Positions 32,460-41,657 of a stretch of DNA of 64,000 nt are shown here, piece after piece (position 1 is the first letter of the stretch; every line of letters starts with the position of its first letter). Both the position numbers and the translations under genes were made by a program. The DNA is from Sphingomonas sp. S2M10. Lineage in GTDB: Bacteria > Pseudomonadota > Alphaproteobacteria > Sphingomonadales > Sphingomonadaceae. The stretch covers positions 1 to 64,000 of the forward strand of contig NZ_JAAILI010000051.1 in assembly GCF_012650175.1 (NCBI RefSeq), read 5' to 3'. Below the pieces are notes generated by a model, which worked only from the letters and a program-made list of their open reading frames with translations, searched no databases and was not told the origin of the DNA.

Positions 32460-35400
32460 CTACCGCGGGGCCAGCCGCACGCGGTTGTTGTGCAGCGTCA
32501 CCTCTGCCGCATCGCCGGGCAGCGCCACTTGGACCTCGGTGGGCGCGGCGCTGCCGGCCAGCCGCATCCGCACCTTCGCCGTGCGTGGCCGAAGGTTGTC
32601 TGGTGCCGCAAGCGCGGGAATGGTCGCCCGTCCCAGTTCGCCCTGTGCGCCGGACACGATCACCGTGCCGCCGGGCGTGGCGACATGGCCGAGGCCGTGG
32701 ACCGTGACCGTCACTGTCCGCCTCTGCACGGCCACATCGTCGCGGCCGATGCCGAGGTCGGGGCGCATCTCCACCGGATCGCCGGCCTGGTCCAGCGCGA
32801 ACACCCATTTGCCCGCCCCGACAGGGAAGCGCAGCGCCACGTCGCTCGATCGGCCGAGCTGGAGCGTTCGCACCGCGCCGTCCGGCCCGCGCATCGTCCA
32901 GCGGCCGGCGGTGACGTTCCAGGTGGTCATCGTCGCGTCCTGCGGTACCGGGCTGGTGTTGAACGCCTCGACGGTGAAGCCGGTGGGCGTGGCGCCGGGC
33001 ACCAGCAGCGCCACCTGCTCGGCCGCCCCGTCGTCGGCGAAGCGCCAGCTCACTGCATTGCCGGGATAGGTCTGGTTGCGGCGGAGCGCGATTCCGCCCA
33101 GCCGCTCGCGTTGGAGCCATTGGTTCTCGCTCTCGACCCGGTCGCTCCACCAATGCCCCTCGGTCATCATGTAGAGACGCGCCGTCTTCTCGCGGATCGC
33201 GGCTTCGTGCAGCGCGGCCAGCGGAGCGGGATCGCCGTTTCGGGTCCAGGCGGCAATGCGCGCGGCGTCGCTATCGCCCTTGGGCGTGACCAGCGCCCGC
33301 GTCTCGGGAAGCAGCGCGCCATTCTCGTTGATCTCGCCGACCGAGCCGGGACGGGCCTGGAGCGGCCGGAGATATTTGGCGTCGCCGGTGAAGCGCCAGG
33401 CGGACCAGGTGGTCTGGAGCGGGGTGCTCACCCCGCCGCCGTCCCCGGCACGGGTGGCATCGGTGCGCCAGTTGATCTCGTTGGGGAAGCTCCAGCGGCC
33501 ATCCGCATCCTGCTTGCCATGGGCCAGCCAGCCATCAGCCAGGCCGGTCACCAGCCCGCGCGCCTGGGGGCCTGCGTTGAATACCCCGAGCAGGATCGGC
33601 GCGTGCATCACGACATAGCTATAGGGTTTTTGCCACTCGAACGCGCCCTCGCGGTACATCCGCCTCGCGCCATACCAGTTGCTGGCGAAGTGGAGATGCC
33701 CGGCGGGGTTGGGCAGGATCACCGTGCTGAGCGCCCGGGTGGTGGCGAACAGCCGCTCGACCGTCTTGGGCTCGCCCCAGTTGAGGTAGAGCCGTGCGGC
33801 ATCGGCGTTCAGCCCCTCCTCATAGGCATGTAGTTCGTCGGTGGTGATATAGCCGAGGCCATCGACGATCATGCCGTTGCGATAGGCGGCATCGTCGAGC
33901 GCGCGGAGCGAGGCGTTGACCTTGTCCGGGATCACGCCCATCAGCGCCAGGCCCGGCCATTGCTGCAGCAGGTCGGAATCGTCACTGATCCCGCCGCCGA
34001 AATCGCCATAGGGCACCTGGCGGTTGTCGATCCACCATTCGACGAAGCGGCGGGTGAGCGACAGATCCTGCAGCTGCCGCGCCGCCCAGGCCGGAACGCC
34101 CGCGGGGATTGGCGGCAATGCCTCGACCGGCATGTTTTCCGGGCGATAGTCGATATCCGCCCAATAGGCGCGCATCTCCCGATTCTCGGGATCGACGCGG
34201 AGCAGGTCGCTCGCATCGGTGCGGACCCGGCGGTAGAGCGCGGCGCGTTCAGAGGACGTGTGCTCCTCTACCAGAAAGCCCCAATTGTCCTTCACCTGAT
34301 CGAAGCGATCGGCGACGTGCTCCTTCAGAGCGTCTGCGCGCGGCTTGAAGACCAGGCGGATTTCGGCGCCGTCGAGGGACTGTGCATCGAAATCGGGCGC
34401 GGCCGAGGCGATGGTCAGGAACAGGCTGTCGTCGCTCAAGATCCTGTCGCGCAGGTCGAGCCACAGCGTGCGCGCCTCGCCAGGGCGGACCGACACCGAC
34501 AGGTCGAGCATGTCGCGCTGCGGCCAGATCGGGTCGTGCACGCGGATGTTGAGCGGGATCAGCCCGTCCGCATTCGGTTTCGCCTTGAGCACGGGCAGGT
34601 CGATTGCGATGCCGTCCAGCCCGTCATGCAGATTGCGCCATCCATAGTTGAACGCGCGGGCGAGCGGCTGGTCCGCATGCGCCTCGTTGAGGTTGGACGG
34701 GATGAGGATGTGGACGATCGGCTTGGGATCGGCGGGTCGCACCGCCGCGCCGCTGTCGCCGGCCGCCCCGGCACCGACCGCGGCGCGAACCCCGGACTTG
34801 GGCAGGGCCAGCACCGTGCTCCGCTCGTCCGGGGCGAAGCGGCCGGCGATATAGGCGTTGAGGCCGTCCAGCGCGGCCAGGTTCGCCGCAGTCTTGGCGT
34901 TGACCCGGTAGCTGAGCTTGAAGCTGCCCTCGGGCTCGGGCGCGCCGTCTATCTGATAGGCCCATATCTCCTGGATCGGCTGTTCCTGCATCAGGTTGGT
35001 GAAGCGCAGCACGCCGCTCTGCTGCTCGGGAAGGGCATGGACCGAGCGGACCACGCCCCTGGCCCGATCCGCGAGCCTGGTGAATGATCGCCCGTCCTTG
35101 GCCCAGGCGAGGTCGCCATAGGCGGCGCCGCGAATCTCCACCCGGTTGAACGTCTCGCCCGCCGGTACGGTGAGCGCATAGGCCTTGCCGCCCTCGACAT
35201 AGGTGTTCCAGTCGGGCAGCTCGAAATAATCGTCGCGCCCTGGCAGGCGCGAGCGGTTGTAGACGCCGGGCCAGGTCGTCTCGGCGATGCCGTCCACGCC
35301 CTTCCACATCCATTGCTTCTGGTCGCGCGCATCGGCGAACTCGATCTTGCGGACCCGCGTCACCTTGCTCGCGAGAACCGGCGGCGGGCCCTTGTCCCAG

Positions 35401-36194
35401 CCGTAGCGATGCAGCCAGGCGGTGCGCTCGGCGGCGGCATCGCGGGGCGGCGGGGGGCCGGGCAGGCGGCGGTCGGCGAGCGCGGCGACATCGGCTGCGT
35501 CGAGCATGTGGTCATAGATGCGGATCTCGTCGAGATCGCTGCCGCGCATGAAGTTGTAACGGCTCTGCACCTGGTGCGGGCTGATGACGCGCCCGGCCAT
35601 GCCGAACTGGTCGAGCCCGGAGTCCAGGTCGGCGACCTGGTTGCGCCGCGCAACTTCGCGTCCGTTGCGGAACAGGCGCACGCCCTGCGTCTCGTCCCAG
35701 GCGAAGGCGAGGTGCTGCCATTCCTCAGGCGCCGGCACCTGGTCCAGGCGGAACGACACGCGGATCCGTGACAGGTTGGCGTCGGTCACGAAGGCGTCGA
35801 AGCCATGGCCGTTCCAGTCGATCCGCAGGAACGCCATGTCCCAGCTCGAATGGTCGGCGAAACCGGCGCGGAAGATCACGAAGGGCGCTTCACCCGGCGG
35901 CGTCCGGGCGCGCCAGAAAAAAGCGAGGGTGCCGCGCGCGGCGCGCATGTTGCCCGGCGCGTTCCAGGCGACATAGCCTTCGTCCGCCCAGCGCGCGGCG
36001 CCGCCCATGGCACCGTCCGGCGTGAGGGTGACGGCGGATCGGAAATTGGGCACGGGATCGCCCTGAGCGACATCGGCGGTCAGGCTGCTGTCGGCGGAAA
36101 GATGGAAGAGCAGGCCGTCATCCGTCGGCGCGGGCTGCGCGATCGCGGGGACGGCAACGAGAAGCGCCCAAGCCGAGATGCCCCAATGCCGCAT
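32460..36194 (-). CDS. Very large exported protein with N-terminal LamG-like domain
   Basis: 1244 residues with a signal peptide (ISAWALLVAVPAIAQ) and a start preceded by GGGAGGA. Residues about 25-230 look like a concanavalin/LamG jelly roll (GTLAFFWRARTPPGEAPF, then WQHLAFAWDETQGVRLFRNGREV and LDEIRIYDHMLDAADVAAL). The middle contains WWIDNRQVPYGDFGGGISDDSD and aromatic-rich segments that could be an alpha/alpha toroid; the C-terminal part is beta-rich. This is reminiscent of polysaccharide lyases or hydrolases, but no catalytic motif was recognised. It converges on the halogenase gene. The frame continues 87 codons upstream, but that part is not plausible. Confidence 0.75.
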   Translation of the reverse strand: MRHWGISAWALLVAVPAIAQPAPTDDGLLFHLSADSSLTADVAQGDPVPNFRSAVTLTPDGAMGGAARWADEGYVAWNAPGNMRAARGTLAFFWRARTPPGEAPFVIFRAGFADHSSWDMAFLRIDWNGHGFDAFVTDANLSRIRVSFRLDQVPAPEEWQHLAFAWDETQGVRLFRNGREVARRNQVADLDSGLDQFGMAGRVISPHQVQSRYNFMRGSDLDEIRIYDHMLDAADVAALADRRLPGPPPPRDAAAERTAWLHRYGWDKGPPPVLASKVTRVRKIEFADARDQKQWMWKGVDGIAETTWPGVYNRSRLPGRDDYFELPDWNTYVEGGKAYALTVPAGETFNRVEIRGAAYGDLAWAKDGRSFTRLADRARGVVRSVHALPEQQSGVLRFTNLMQEQPIQEIWAYQIDGAPEPEGSFKLSYRVNAKTAANLAALDGLNAYIAGRFAPDERSTVLALPKSGVRAAVGAGAAGDSGAAVRPADPKPIVHILIPSNLNEAHADQPLARAFNYGWRNLHDGLDGIAIDLPVLKAKPNADGLIPLNIRVHDPIWPQRDMLDLSVSVRPGEARTLWLDLRDRILSDDSLFLTIASAAPDFDAQSLDGAEIRLVFKPRADALKEHVADRFDQVKDNWGFLVEEHTSSERAALYRRVRTDASDLLRVDPENREMRAYWADIDYRPENMPVEALPPIPAGVPAWAARQLQDLSLTRRFVEWWIDNRQVPYGDFGGGISDDSDLLQQWPGLALMGVIPDKVNASLRALDDAAYRNGMIVDGLGYITTDELHAYEEGLNADAARLYLNWGEPKTVERLFATTRALSTVILPNPAGHLHFASNWYGARRMYREGAFEWQKPYSYVVMHAPILLGVFNAGPQARGLVTGLADGWLAHGKQDADGRWSFPNEINWRTDATRAGDGGGVSTPLQTTWSAWRFTGDAKYLRPLQARPGSVGEINENGALLPETRALVTPKGDSDAARIAAWTRNGDPAPLAALHEAAIREKTARLYMMTEGHWWSDRVESENQWLQRERLGGIALRRNQTYPGNAVSWRFADDGAAEQVALLVPGATPTGFTVEAFNTSPVPQDATMTTWNVTAGRWTMRGPDGAVRTLQLGRSSDVALRFPVGAGKWVFALDQAGDPVEMRPDLGIGRDDVAVQRRTVTVTVHGLGHVATPGGTVIVSGAQGELGRATIPALAAPDNLRPRTAKVRMRLAGSAAPTEVQVALPGDAAEVTLHNNRVRLAPR

Positions 36195-36309
36195 GCGATC
36201 CTCCCGAGCGTCCTGTCCTCGGGTCGCATGCGATTCATCGTCCCATGCGTGCCCTCCGTGACACCGGTAGCAATTCAGGACCGTGCTGCCAATGGTGTAC
36301 CGGAAGGCG

Positions 36310-36528
36310 TTAGCGACGGCTGCCGAGCAAGGCGATTTCCGCGACCCGCAGGCTGAGCTGGTCCGCAGCGGCGGCGTCTGCATCGCCCCATGCGAAAGCG
36401 GGGCGTGCATTGCCCAGATCCGCGCGTACGCGCTGCGCCACGCGCTCCAGTTCATGTGGTGTGGGCGGCCGCCCTTCGGCGATGCAGGCGATCACTTCGG
36501 GCGCGATCGTGCTTGGCATTGCGAACAT
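36310..36528 (-). CDS. Small hypothetical protein
   Basis: 72 residues (MFAMPSTIAPEVIACIAEG at the start), acidic, helical, no membrane segment. The ATG at 36528 is preceded by GGAGGGGTAAGG, a strong ribosome site, which is the main evidence that it is real. It lies 115 bp upstream of the LamG gene on the same strand and could share its promoter. Function unknown. Confidence 0.55.
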   Translation of the reverse strand: MFAMPSTIAPEVIACIAEGRPPTPHELERVAQRVRADLGNARPAFAWGDADAAAADQLSLRVAEIALLGSRR

Positions 36529-36634
36529 CCTTACCCCTCCCGGTCCATGGCGGAAGCTGGGGACGAACGAGAGAGAAAAAAGGTCCATGGCGGGGCGCTT
36601 GCGACGAACCGCGCGGGCGCTAGGATCGGCACCG

Positions 36635-37369
36635 ATGTCCATTCCCGCGCTTCGCATCGCCGGCCTGCAAAAATCCTTTGGCAAGCCCGTCATCACCGGC
36701 CTCGACCTCACCGTGGGGGCGGGGCAGCTCTATGCGCTGCTGGGACCCAACGGCGCGGGCAAGACGACCACGCTGCGCATGGCGGTGGGGCTGACCGAGC
36801 CGGATGCGGGCAGCATCGAGATCTTCGGCGTCGACGCGCGAGCACGCCCACAGGAGGCAAAGGCGATCACCGCCTGGCTGCCCGACGAACCGATGCTCTA
36901 CGACAAGCTGACCCCGGCGGAATATCTGGGCTTCGTCGCGGGGCTCTGGCGGATCCCGCCGGACCGGGCGGCTCCCGAAGCCGAGCGACTGCTGCGCTGG
37001 CTGGAGCTGTGGGAGGTGCGCGACACGCGCTGCGAGGGCTTCTCGCGCGGCATGCAGCAAAAGGTGGCGCTCGCCGGCGCGCTGATTCACGATCCGCAGC
37101 TGCTGATCCTCGACGAGCCGCTGACCGGCCTTGACGCCGCGATGGCGCGCGCGGTGAAGGACGCGCTGCGCGCCGCGGTCGACCAGGGCAAGACGGTGAT
37201 CGTGACGACCCATATCCTGGAAGTGGCGGAGCGGCTGGCCGACCGCATCGGCATCATTGCCGGCGGCAAGCTGCTGGCCGATGGCACGCTGGAGGATTTG
37301 CGCGCGCTCGCCGGATCGGACGAGGCGACGCTGGAAGATACCTTCATCCGCCTGACGAGCCGCCCGTGA
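36635..37369 (+). CDS. ABC transporter ATP-binding protein
   Basis: 244 residues. Walker A GPNGAGKTTTLRM (about 37-49), signature FSRGMQQK in place of LSGGQ, Walker B LLILDEPLTGLD and the switch His in VTTHILE. The wording is that of ABC-2 exporters (YhaQ/NatA-like). It couples by a GTGA overlap to the membrane partner downstream. The ATG at 36635 is preceded by AGGAT; the frame is open further upstream but overlaps the divergent small gene. Confidence 0.92.
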   Translation: MSIPALRIAGLQKSFGKPVITGLDLTVGAGQLYALLGPNGAGKTTTLRMAVGLTEPDAGSIEIFGVDARARPQEAKAITAWLPDEPMLYDKLTPAEYLGFVAGLWRIPPDRAAPEAERLLRWLELWEVRDTRCEGFSRGMQQKVALAGALIHDPQLLILDEPLTGLDAAMARAVKDALRAAVDQGKTVIVTTHILEVAERLADRIGIIAGGKLLADGTLEDLRALAGSDEATLEDTFIRLTSRP

Positions 37370-38811
37370 TCGGCTGGGCGATGCGGCGCCTGCCGCCCGG
37401 TAGTCTCGTCTGGCTGACGCTGCACGAACTGCGCGGCAATCTGCGTGCCACCGGCCGCAGCCGCATGGGGCAGATCCTGCTCGCGCTGGTGCTGCTCGGC
37501 TATACCGCGCTCGGCGTGGGGCTGGGCCTGTTGCTGGCGGGGGAGCAATGGCGGGTGGACGGGGTCGCGCGGCTGGTTGCGCTGATCGCCTCGATCCTGC
37601 TCTTCACCTTCATGACCACCCAAGCGCTGCTCGCCAGCCAGCGGACGCTGTACGAGGCGGGCGACCTCGACCTGCTATTCTCCGCGCCGCTCGATCCGCG
37701 CACGGTGGTGTCGGCCAAGCTGCTGGGCATCGCCGGCGGGGTGATGCTCACCTTCTCGATCTTCCTGTTGCCGATCCTGTTGCCGGTGGCGCTGCTCGGC
37801 CATCCCGAGCTGCTCGGCGCCCTGGCGCTGCTGGTGGCGCTCGCCTGCACGGCGGCGTGCCTGGGCCTGGGGGTGACGCTGGTGCTCGCGCGGACCGTGG
37901 GGCCGCGCGCCGCGCGCACGCTGGGGCAGATTCTCGCGGCGCTGACCGGTGCGAGCCTCTTCCTCGTCACCCAGATCCTGAACCAGCAGGACGATCGCCG
38001 CGAGTCCGGCACGGTGCTGCTGTTCGAAGCCCTGCGCGACCGCGGCTATGGCAGCAGCGGACTGAGCAGCCTGCCGGGCCGCGCCGTTTTCGGCGATCCG
38101 CTGGCGATCCTATTGCTGCTCGGTGGCGCGCTGGGGCTGTTCGCGCTGGCGGGCTGGGGAATGCGCAACGCCTTTCTTCGCAGCTATCGGGCGGGCGGCG
38201 CGCGACCCGCATCGCGGCGCGTGGCCAAGGGCGGCATCGCACGGCACTTCTATCGCGGGCTGTTCGCCACGATCTTCTCGAAGGAATTGCGGCTGCTGCT
38301 CCGCGATCCGGCGCTGATCTTCCAGTTGCTGCTGCGGATCGTCTATCTCGCCCCCATCCTGCTGATCGCCTTTCGCGACGGCCGCACGCTGCCGCTGGCG
38401 CCGACATTGGCCTTTACCAGCGTGGTCATTGCCGGGCAGCTCGTCTCCAGCCTCGCCTGGCTCGCCGCCTCGGCGGAGGATACGCCCGACCTGCTCAAGG
38501 TCGCGCCCGTCGCCAAGGACGATCTCGATGTTGCCAAGCTGCTGGCGGCAATGGCGTTGGCGGCACCGCTGGGGCTGCTGCTGCCGATCGCGATCGCGCT
38601 GGAGACGGTGGCGGGCGCGCTGGTCACGTTGCTGTTCACCGCGGGCGCGGGCGGTGCGGTGGGCTATCTGGAGGTCGCCCATGCCCAGCCGGCGCCGCGC
38701 GCCACCTTCCAGCGCCGGCAGAAGGGCGGCGGGATCGTGCGCAACCTCGTCGAGTTCGTGATCGCGCTGATCCTCGGGCTGGTCGCCGGCGTGGTCGTCT
38801 ATTTCCTCTAA
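37366..38811 (+). CDS. ABC transporter permease (ABC-2 like)
   Basis: 481 residues with about 10-12 hydrophobic segments, among them ILLALVLLGYTALGVGLGLLLAG and a tail FVIALILGLVAGVVVYFL. A conserved SAPLDPRTVVSAKL coupling segment lies after the second helix, and ELRLLLRDPALIFQLLLR before the second half, typical of YhaP/NatB-type exporters. The start codon GTG overlaps the ATPase stop. The cargo is unknown. Confidence 0.85.
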   Translation: MIGWAMRRLPPGSLVWLTLHELRGNLRATGRSRMGQILLALVLLGYTALGVGLGLLLAGEQWRVDGVARLVALIASILLFTFMTTQALLASQRTLYEAGDLDLLFSAPLDPRTVVSAKLLGIAGGVMLTFSIFLLPILLPVALLGHPELLGALALLVALACTAACLGLGVTLVLARTVGPRAARTLGQILAALTGASLFLVTQILNQQDDRRESGTVLLFEALRDRGYGSSGLSSLPGRAVFGDPLAILLLLGGALGLFALAGWGMRNAFLRSYRAGGARPASRRVAKGGIARHFYRGLFATIFSKELRLLLRDPALIFQLLLRIVYLAPILLIAFRDGRTLPLAPTLAFTSVVIAGQLVSSLAWLAASAEDTPDLLKVAPVAKDDLDVAKLLAAMALAAPLGLLLPIAIALETVAGALVTLLFTAGAGGAVGYLEVAHAQPAPRATFQRRQKGGGIVRNLVEFVIALILGLVAGVVVYFL

Positions 38812-38826
38812 GGGAGACCGTGCCGC

Positions 38827-39381
38827 TCAGCCGCTCGGCTGGAGCGCGCGCCGCGCCTCCTCGGTCACCGCATAGACGGCGTGGCGCTGCGCCCCGCGAT
38901 TGTGGTGATCGACGCGGAACCCCTGATAGTGCCGCCGCACCAGCCCGGCGCGTACCAGCTCGGACACGGCGCGGCTGACATTGGTGCGGCCGGAAAGGCG
39001 GATGCGATGCTGCACTTCGGCCTCGATCGCTGCCTGCGCTGCCGACGGATCCGCGGGCAGGGTGCCGGCCTTCTCCAGATCGGCGCGGGCGCGTGCCGCC
39101 AGGCCCAGTCGCCGGGGGTCGCGCCGTGCCACCGGCGACAGCGCCTCGCTCAGCCAGTCGCGGACCAACAGGCGACGGCCTTCGCGCTCGATCCAGGGAC
39201 CGGCCCAGCCGGTGCGATCGCTCGCCTGGGCGATCAGCTGGAGCACCATGAAGCTGTAGCGCGGCCGCTCGCAGGTGGCGCTGAGCCGATCGAGCACGGC
39301 AGGCAGGTCCAGCGCTGGGGCGGGGGAGGCCGCGTCCGGCCGGACGCAAGGGGCGGCGGCAAAGAGATCGGGCTGGAACAT
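38827..39381 (-). CDS. Winged-helix (MarR-like) DNA-binding protein
   Basis: 184 residues. The last 70 residues read as a winged helix: RIRLSGRTNVSRAVSELVRAGLVRRHYQGF (recognition helix), then a wing HHNRGAQRHAVYAVTEEARRAL. The N-terminal half (about 1-110) is specific and helical. It converges on the ABC permease and is divergent from the PAP2 gene, with a dense array of operator-like half-sites between, so self-regulation is likely. It resembles MarR-like regulators, but I do not recognise a named subfamily. Confidence 0.65.
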   Translation of the reverse strand: MFQPDLFAAAPCVRPDAASPAPALDLPAVLDRLSATCERPRYSFMVLQLIAQASDRTGWAGPWIEREGRRLLVRDWLSEALSPVARRDPRRLGLAARARADLEKAGTLPADPSAAQAAIEAEVQHRIRLSGRTNVSRAVSELVRAGLVRRHYQGFRVDHHNRGAQRHAVYAVTEEARRALQPSG

Positions 39382-39453
39382 AGCGGGAATCTAAGCACAT
39401 CGCGATTCGCCTGTGAATCCCTTGCGTGCGCTGCGGTGCAGTTGGACCAGCCA

Positions 39454-39535
39454 TGGCACTTTGCCGTCGGCCGGCAAATCGCCAGCCGTGACACTTTACC
39501 CGGCGGCAAAGTGCCATACGTGGCAGACTTTGGCG
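39454..39535. promoter_or_regulatory. Operator-like array of ACTTTGCC half-sites
   Basis: Between the divergent winged-helix and PAP2 genes there are five related half-sites. Two are + TGGCACTTTGCCG (39,454-39,466) and - CGGCAAAGTGCCA (39,504-39,516), an exact 13-bp inverted pair. CGGCAAA (39,472-39,478), CACTTTACCC (39,492-39,501) and GCAGACTTTGGCGG (39,522-39,535) make up the rest. They combine into two dyads with TTTGCCG/CGGCAAA and CACTTT/AAAGTG arms. This is a likely binding region for the adjacent winged-helix protein. Confidence 0.6.
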
Positions 39536-39623
39536 GGCTAGGCGCGGCCATTAGGGGGCGCTAGGGTCGGTGACGGCGCGCGGACAGCAATGGCAGGCGG
39601 GTCGTCCCGCATTCTCGACGAGC

Positions 39624-40628
39624 ATGTCCTTGACCGATCCGCACCGTTTTCTCGCCCTTGTCGCACCGACCGCACTGCTGCCTCAGGCGTGTGCCGATCC
39701 GCACGCCGCCATCGGCTTCTCGGGCGGGCAGGTCCGCGCGGCGGTGGTCGCTGCAGTAGCGGCCTGCGCATCGTTGCTATGGATGGCGGGGCTGACGATC
39801 GATCCCTTCGCGCGCAGCAACATTCCCTATTACAGCATTCTGGCGATGGCCCCCCTGCTGCGGCTGGGGTGCCTGCGCGATGGCCGGCGCTGGAGCATCG
39901 TGCTGGCCCAGCTGGTGGAATATTACACGCTGTTCATGGCGATGGCGCTCGTTGGGGCGATCAGTTCCTACCCGATCGCGGCAATGAGCCAGGGCTTCGC
40001 CGATGCGGGCCTGCAGCGGGTGGACGAAATGCTTCAGTTCGACTGGCTGGCCTGGTATCGGCTGGTGGCGGCGCATCGCACGCTGCAGCTGCTCGGCATC
40101 GCCGCCTATCAGAGCATCTTTCTGACGCCTGCGCTGCTGCTTGGCTGGTTTGCCGTCACCGGGCAGCGGCGGGAGGCGCATCGCTTCCTTGCCGCCTTTG
40201 CGATCGCGGCGGCGCTGACCCTGGCGATCTACAGCCAGATGCCGGCGGTGGGGCCCTTCTCCTATCTTTGGCGCGGGCCCATCCCCTATATGCCGGTGAG
40301 CGAATTGTGGCAGCCGGACCTGATCCCGGCGCTACGGGCGCACATGCCGACCGTCATCGATGTGGGTCAACTGCGCGGATTGGTCTCGGCGCCGAGCTTC
40401 CACGCTGCCTCGGCGACGCTCTACATCGCGGCCGCCCGGCGCTGCGGCCCGCTGCGCTGGTGGCTGACCGCAATGCCCTGCGCGATGCTGCTGTCCACGC
40501 CCGTGGAAGGTACGCACTATCTGATCGACCTGCTCCTCGGCGCGGGCGTTGCGCTGGTCGCCTGGTACTTCGCGGCGCTGCTCATGCGCTGGCGGGTGCG
40601 GACCGCGCACGGCAGGGAGTCGCAATAG
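39624..40628 (+). CDS. PAP2-superfamily membrane phosphatase/transferase
   Basis: 334 residues from the ATG at 39624 (a GTG at 39570 is an alternative), with about 6-7 hydrophobic helices. The catalytic motifs lie in the last third: APSFHAASATLY (PSxxH-type, phosphate binding) and GTHYLIDLLLG (HxxxD). The layout matches the PAP2_3/inositolphosphotransferase-like branch, in which the phosphate-handling site faces the periplasm. Substrates may be lipid-linked phosphates; this is family knowledge, not readable here. Confidence 0.78.
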   Translation: MSLTDPHRFLALVAPTALLPQACADPHAAIGFSGGQVRAAVVAAVAACASLLWMAGLTIDPFARSNIPYYSILAMAPLLRLGCLRDGRRWSIVLAQLVEYYTLFMAMALVGAISSYPIAAMSQGFADAGLQRVDEMLQFDWLAWYRLVAAHRTLQLLGIAAYQSIFLTPALLLGWFAVTGQRREAHRFLAAFAIAAALTLAIYSQMPAVGPFSYLWRGPIPYMPVSELWQPDLIPALRAHMPTVIDVGQLRGLVSAPSFHAASATLYIAAARRCGPLRWWLTAMPCAMLLSTPVEGTHYLIDLLLGAGVALVAWYFAALLMRWRVRTAHGRESQ

Positions 40629-40640
40629 GTCCGGGGCACG

Positions 40641-41552
40641 CTATCGGGGGAGCGGCGTCACGTTGGACCGGATCAGATCGATGACGGTACGCAGGGCGGG
40701 TGCCATCTGGCGCTGCTGCGGGTAGCAGAGATAATAGCCGGGAAAGGGGACCGACCATGTCTCCAGCAGCGGAGTGAGCGCGCCGCGAGCGACTTCTTCG
40801 GCGACCGATTCCTCCTTGAGGAAGGCGATCCCGATACCGGCAAGGGCGGCCTTCATCATCACCGCGCGGCTGCTGGTGATGAGCGGCCCCGTCACCGCCA
40901 CCGAAAACCAGCGCCCCTGATCGAAAAATTCCCAGGCATAGGGCTGGGGCTGCCCCGGCCAGCGCCAGCGGATGCAGCGATGCTCGAGCAGATCTCTGGG
41001 TGTGTCCGGAGCGCCATGCGCGGCGAGATAGGCAGGCGCGGCCACCGCAAGTTGACGGATGTCGCCGCCCAGCCGGACGGCGACCAGATCCCGTTCGATC
41101 ACCTCCCCGATCCGGATACCCGCGTCGAAGCCGCTGCCGACCAGGTCGACCACCGTGTCGTCGACCGTCAGATCGAGCGTGATGTCGGGAAAGTCGTGCG
41201 CCAGCTTGGGCAGCATCGGTACCACAAAGCTGTCGGCGGCGGCATGAAAACAGTGGAGGCGCACCGTGCCCGCCGGCCGGCGGGCGGCGCTGCGTGCCTG
41301 GGCGAGCGCGCCGGTGAGGCTGTCGATCGCCGGGCCGACCTCGGCGAGCAGCGTGTCCCCGGCCTCCGTCACCGCTACGCTGCGGGTCGTGCGGTGTAGA
41401 AGCCGGATGCCGAGCCGCGCTTCGAGACCGCGGATCAGCTGGCTCAGTGCGGAGGGCGAGACGCCCAGCTGCTCGGCCGCCCGACTGAAGCTGCGATGCT
41501 CGGCCACCGCGGCAAAGGCACGTAGCGCGCCGAATTCGCTCGGATGAATCAT
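40641..41552 (-). CDS. LysR family transcriptional regulator
   Basis: 303 residues. The N-terminal FGALRAFAAVAEHRSFSRAAEQLGVSPSALSQLIRGLEARLGIRLLHRTTRSV is a textbook LysR helix-turn-helix, followed by a substrate-binding-like domain with the DTVVDLVGSGFDAGIRIG signature. It is divergent from the SDR gene, the common LysR/oxidoreductase arrangement, so it probably controls that gene. Start ATG at 41552. Confidence 0.92.
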   Translation of the reverse strand: MIHPSEFGALRAFAAVAEHRSFSRAAEQLGVSPSALSQLIRGLEARLGIRLLHRTTRSVAVTEAGDTLLAEVGPAIDSLTGALAQARSAARRPAGTVRLHCFHAAADSFVVPMLPKLAHDFPDITLDLTVDDTVVDLVGSGFDAGIRIGEVIERDLVAVRLGGDIRQLAVAAPAYLAAHGAPDTPRDLLEHRCIRWRWPGQPQPYAWEFFDQGRWFSVAVTGPLITSSRAVMMKAALAGIGIAFLKEESVAEEVARGALTPLLETWSVPFPGYYLCYPQQRQMAPALRTVIDLIRSNVTPLPR

Positions 41553-41657
41553 GCCGCCCACCCAAACATTATGAAGCCTACCTTACAAGCCCGGGTAGCA
41601 GCCCGGCGATGATGATGCCGAACCCGCAGACTAGATCGGCGCTGAAGGAGAATGGCA

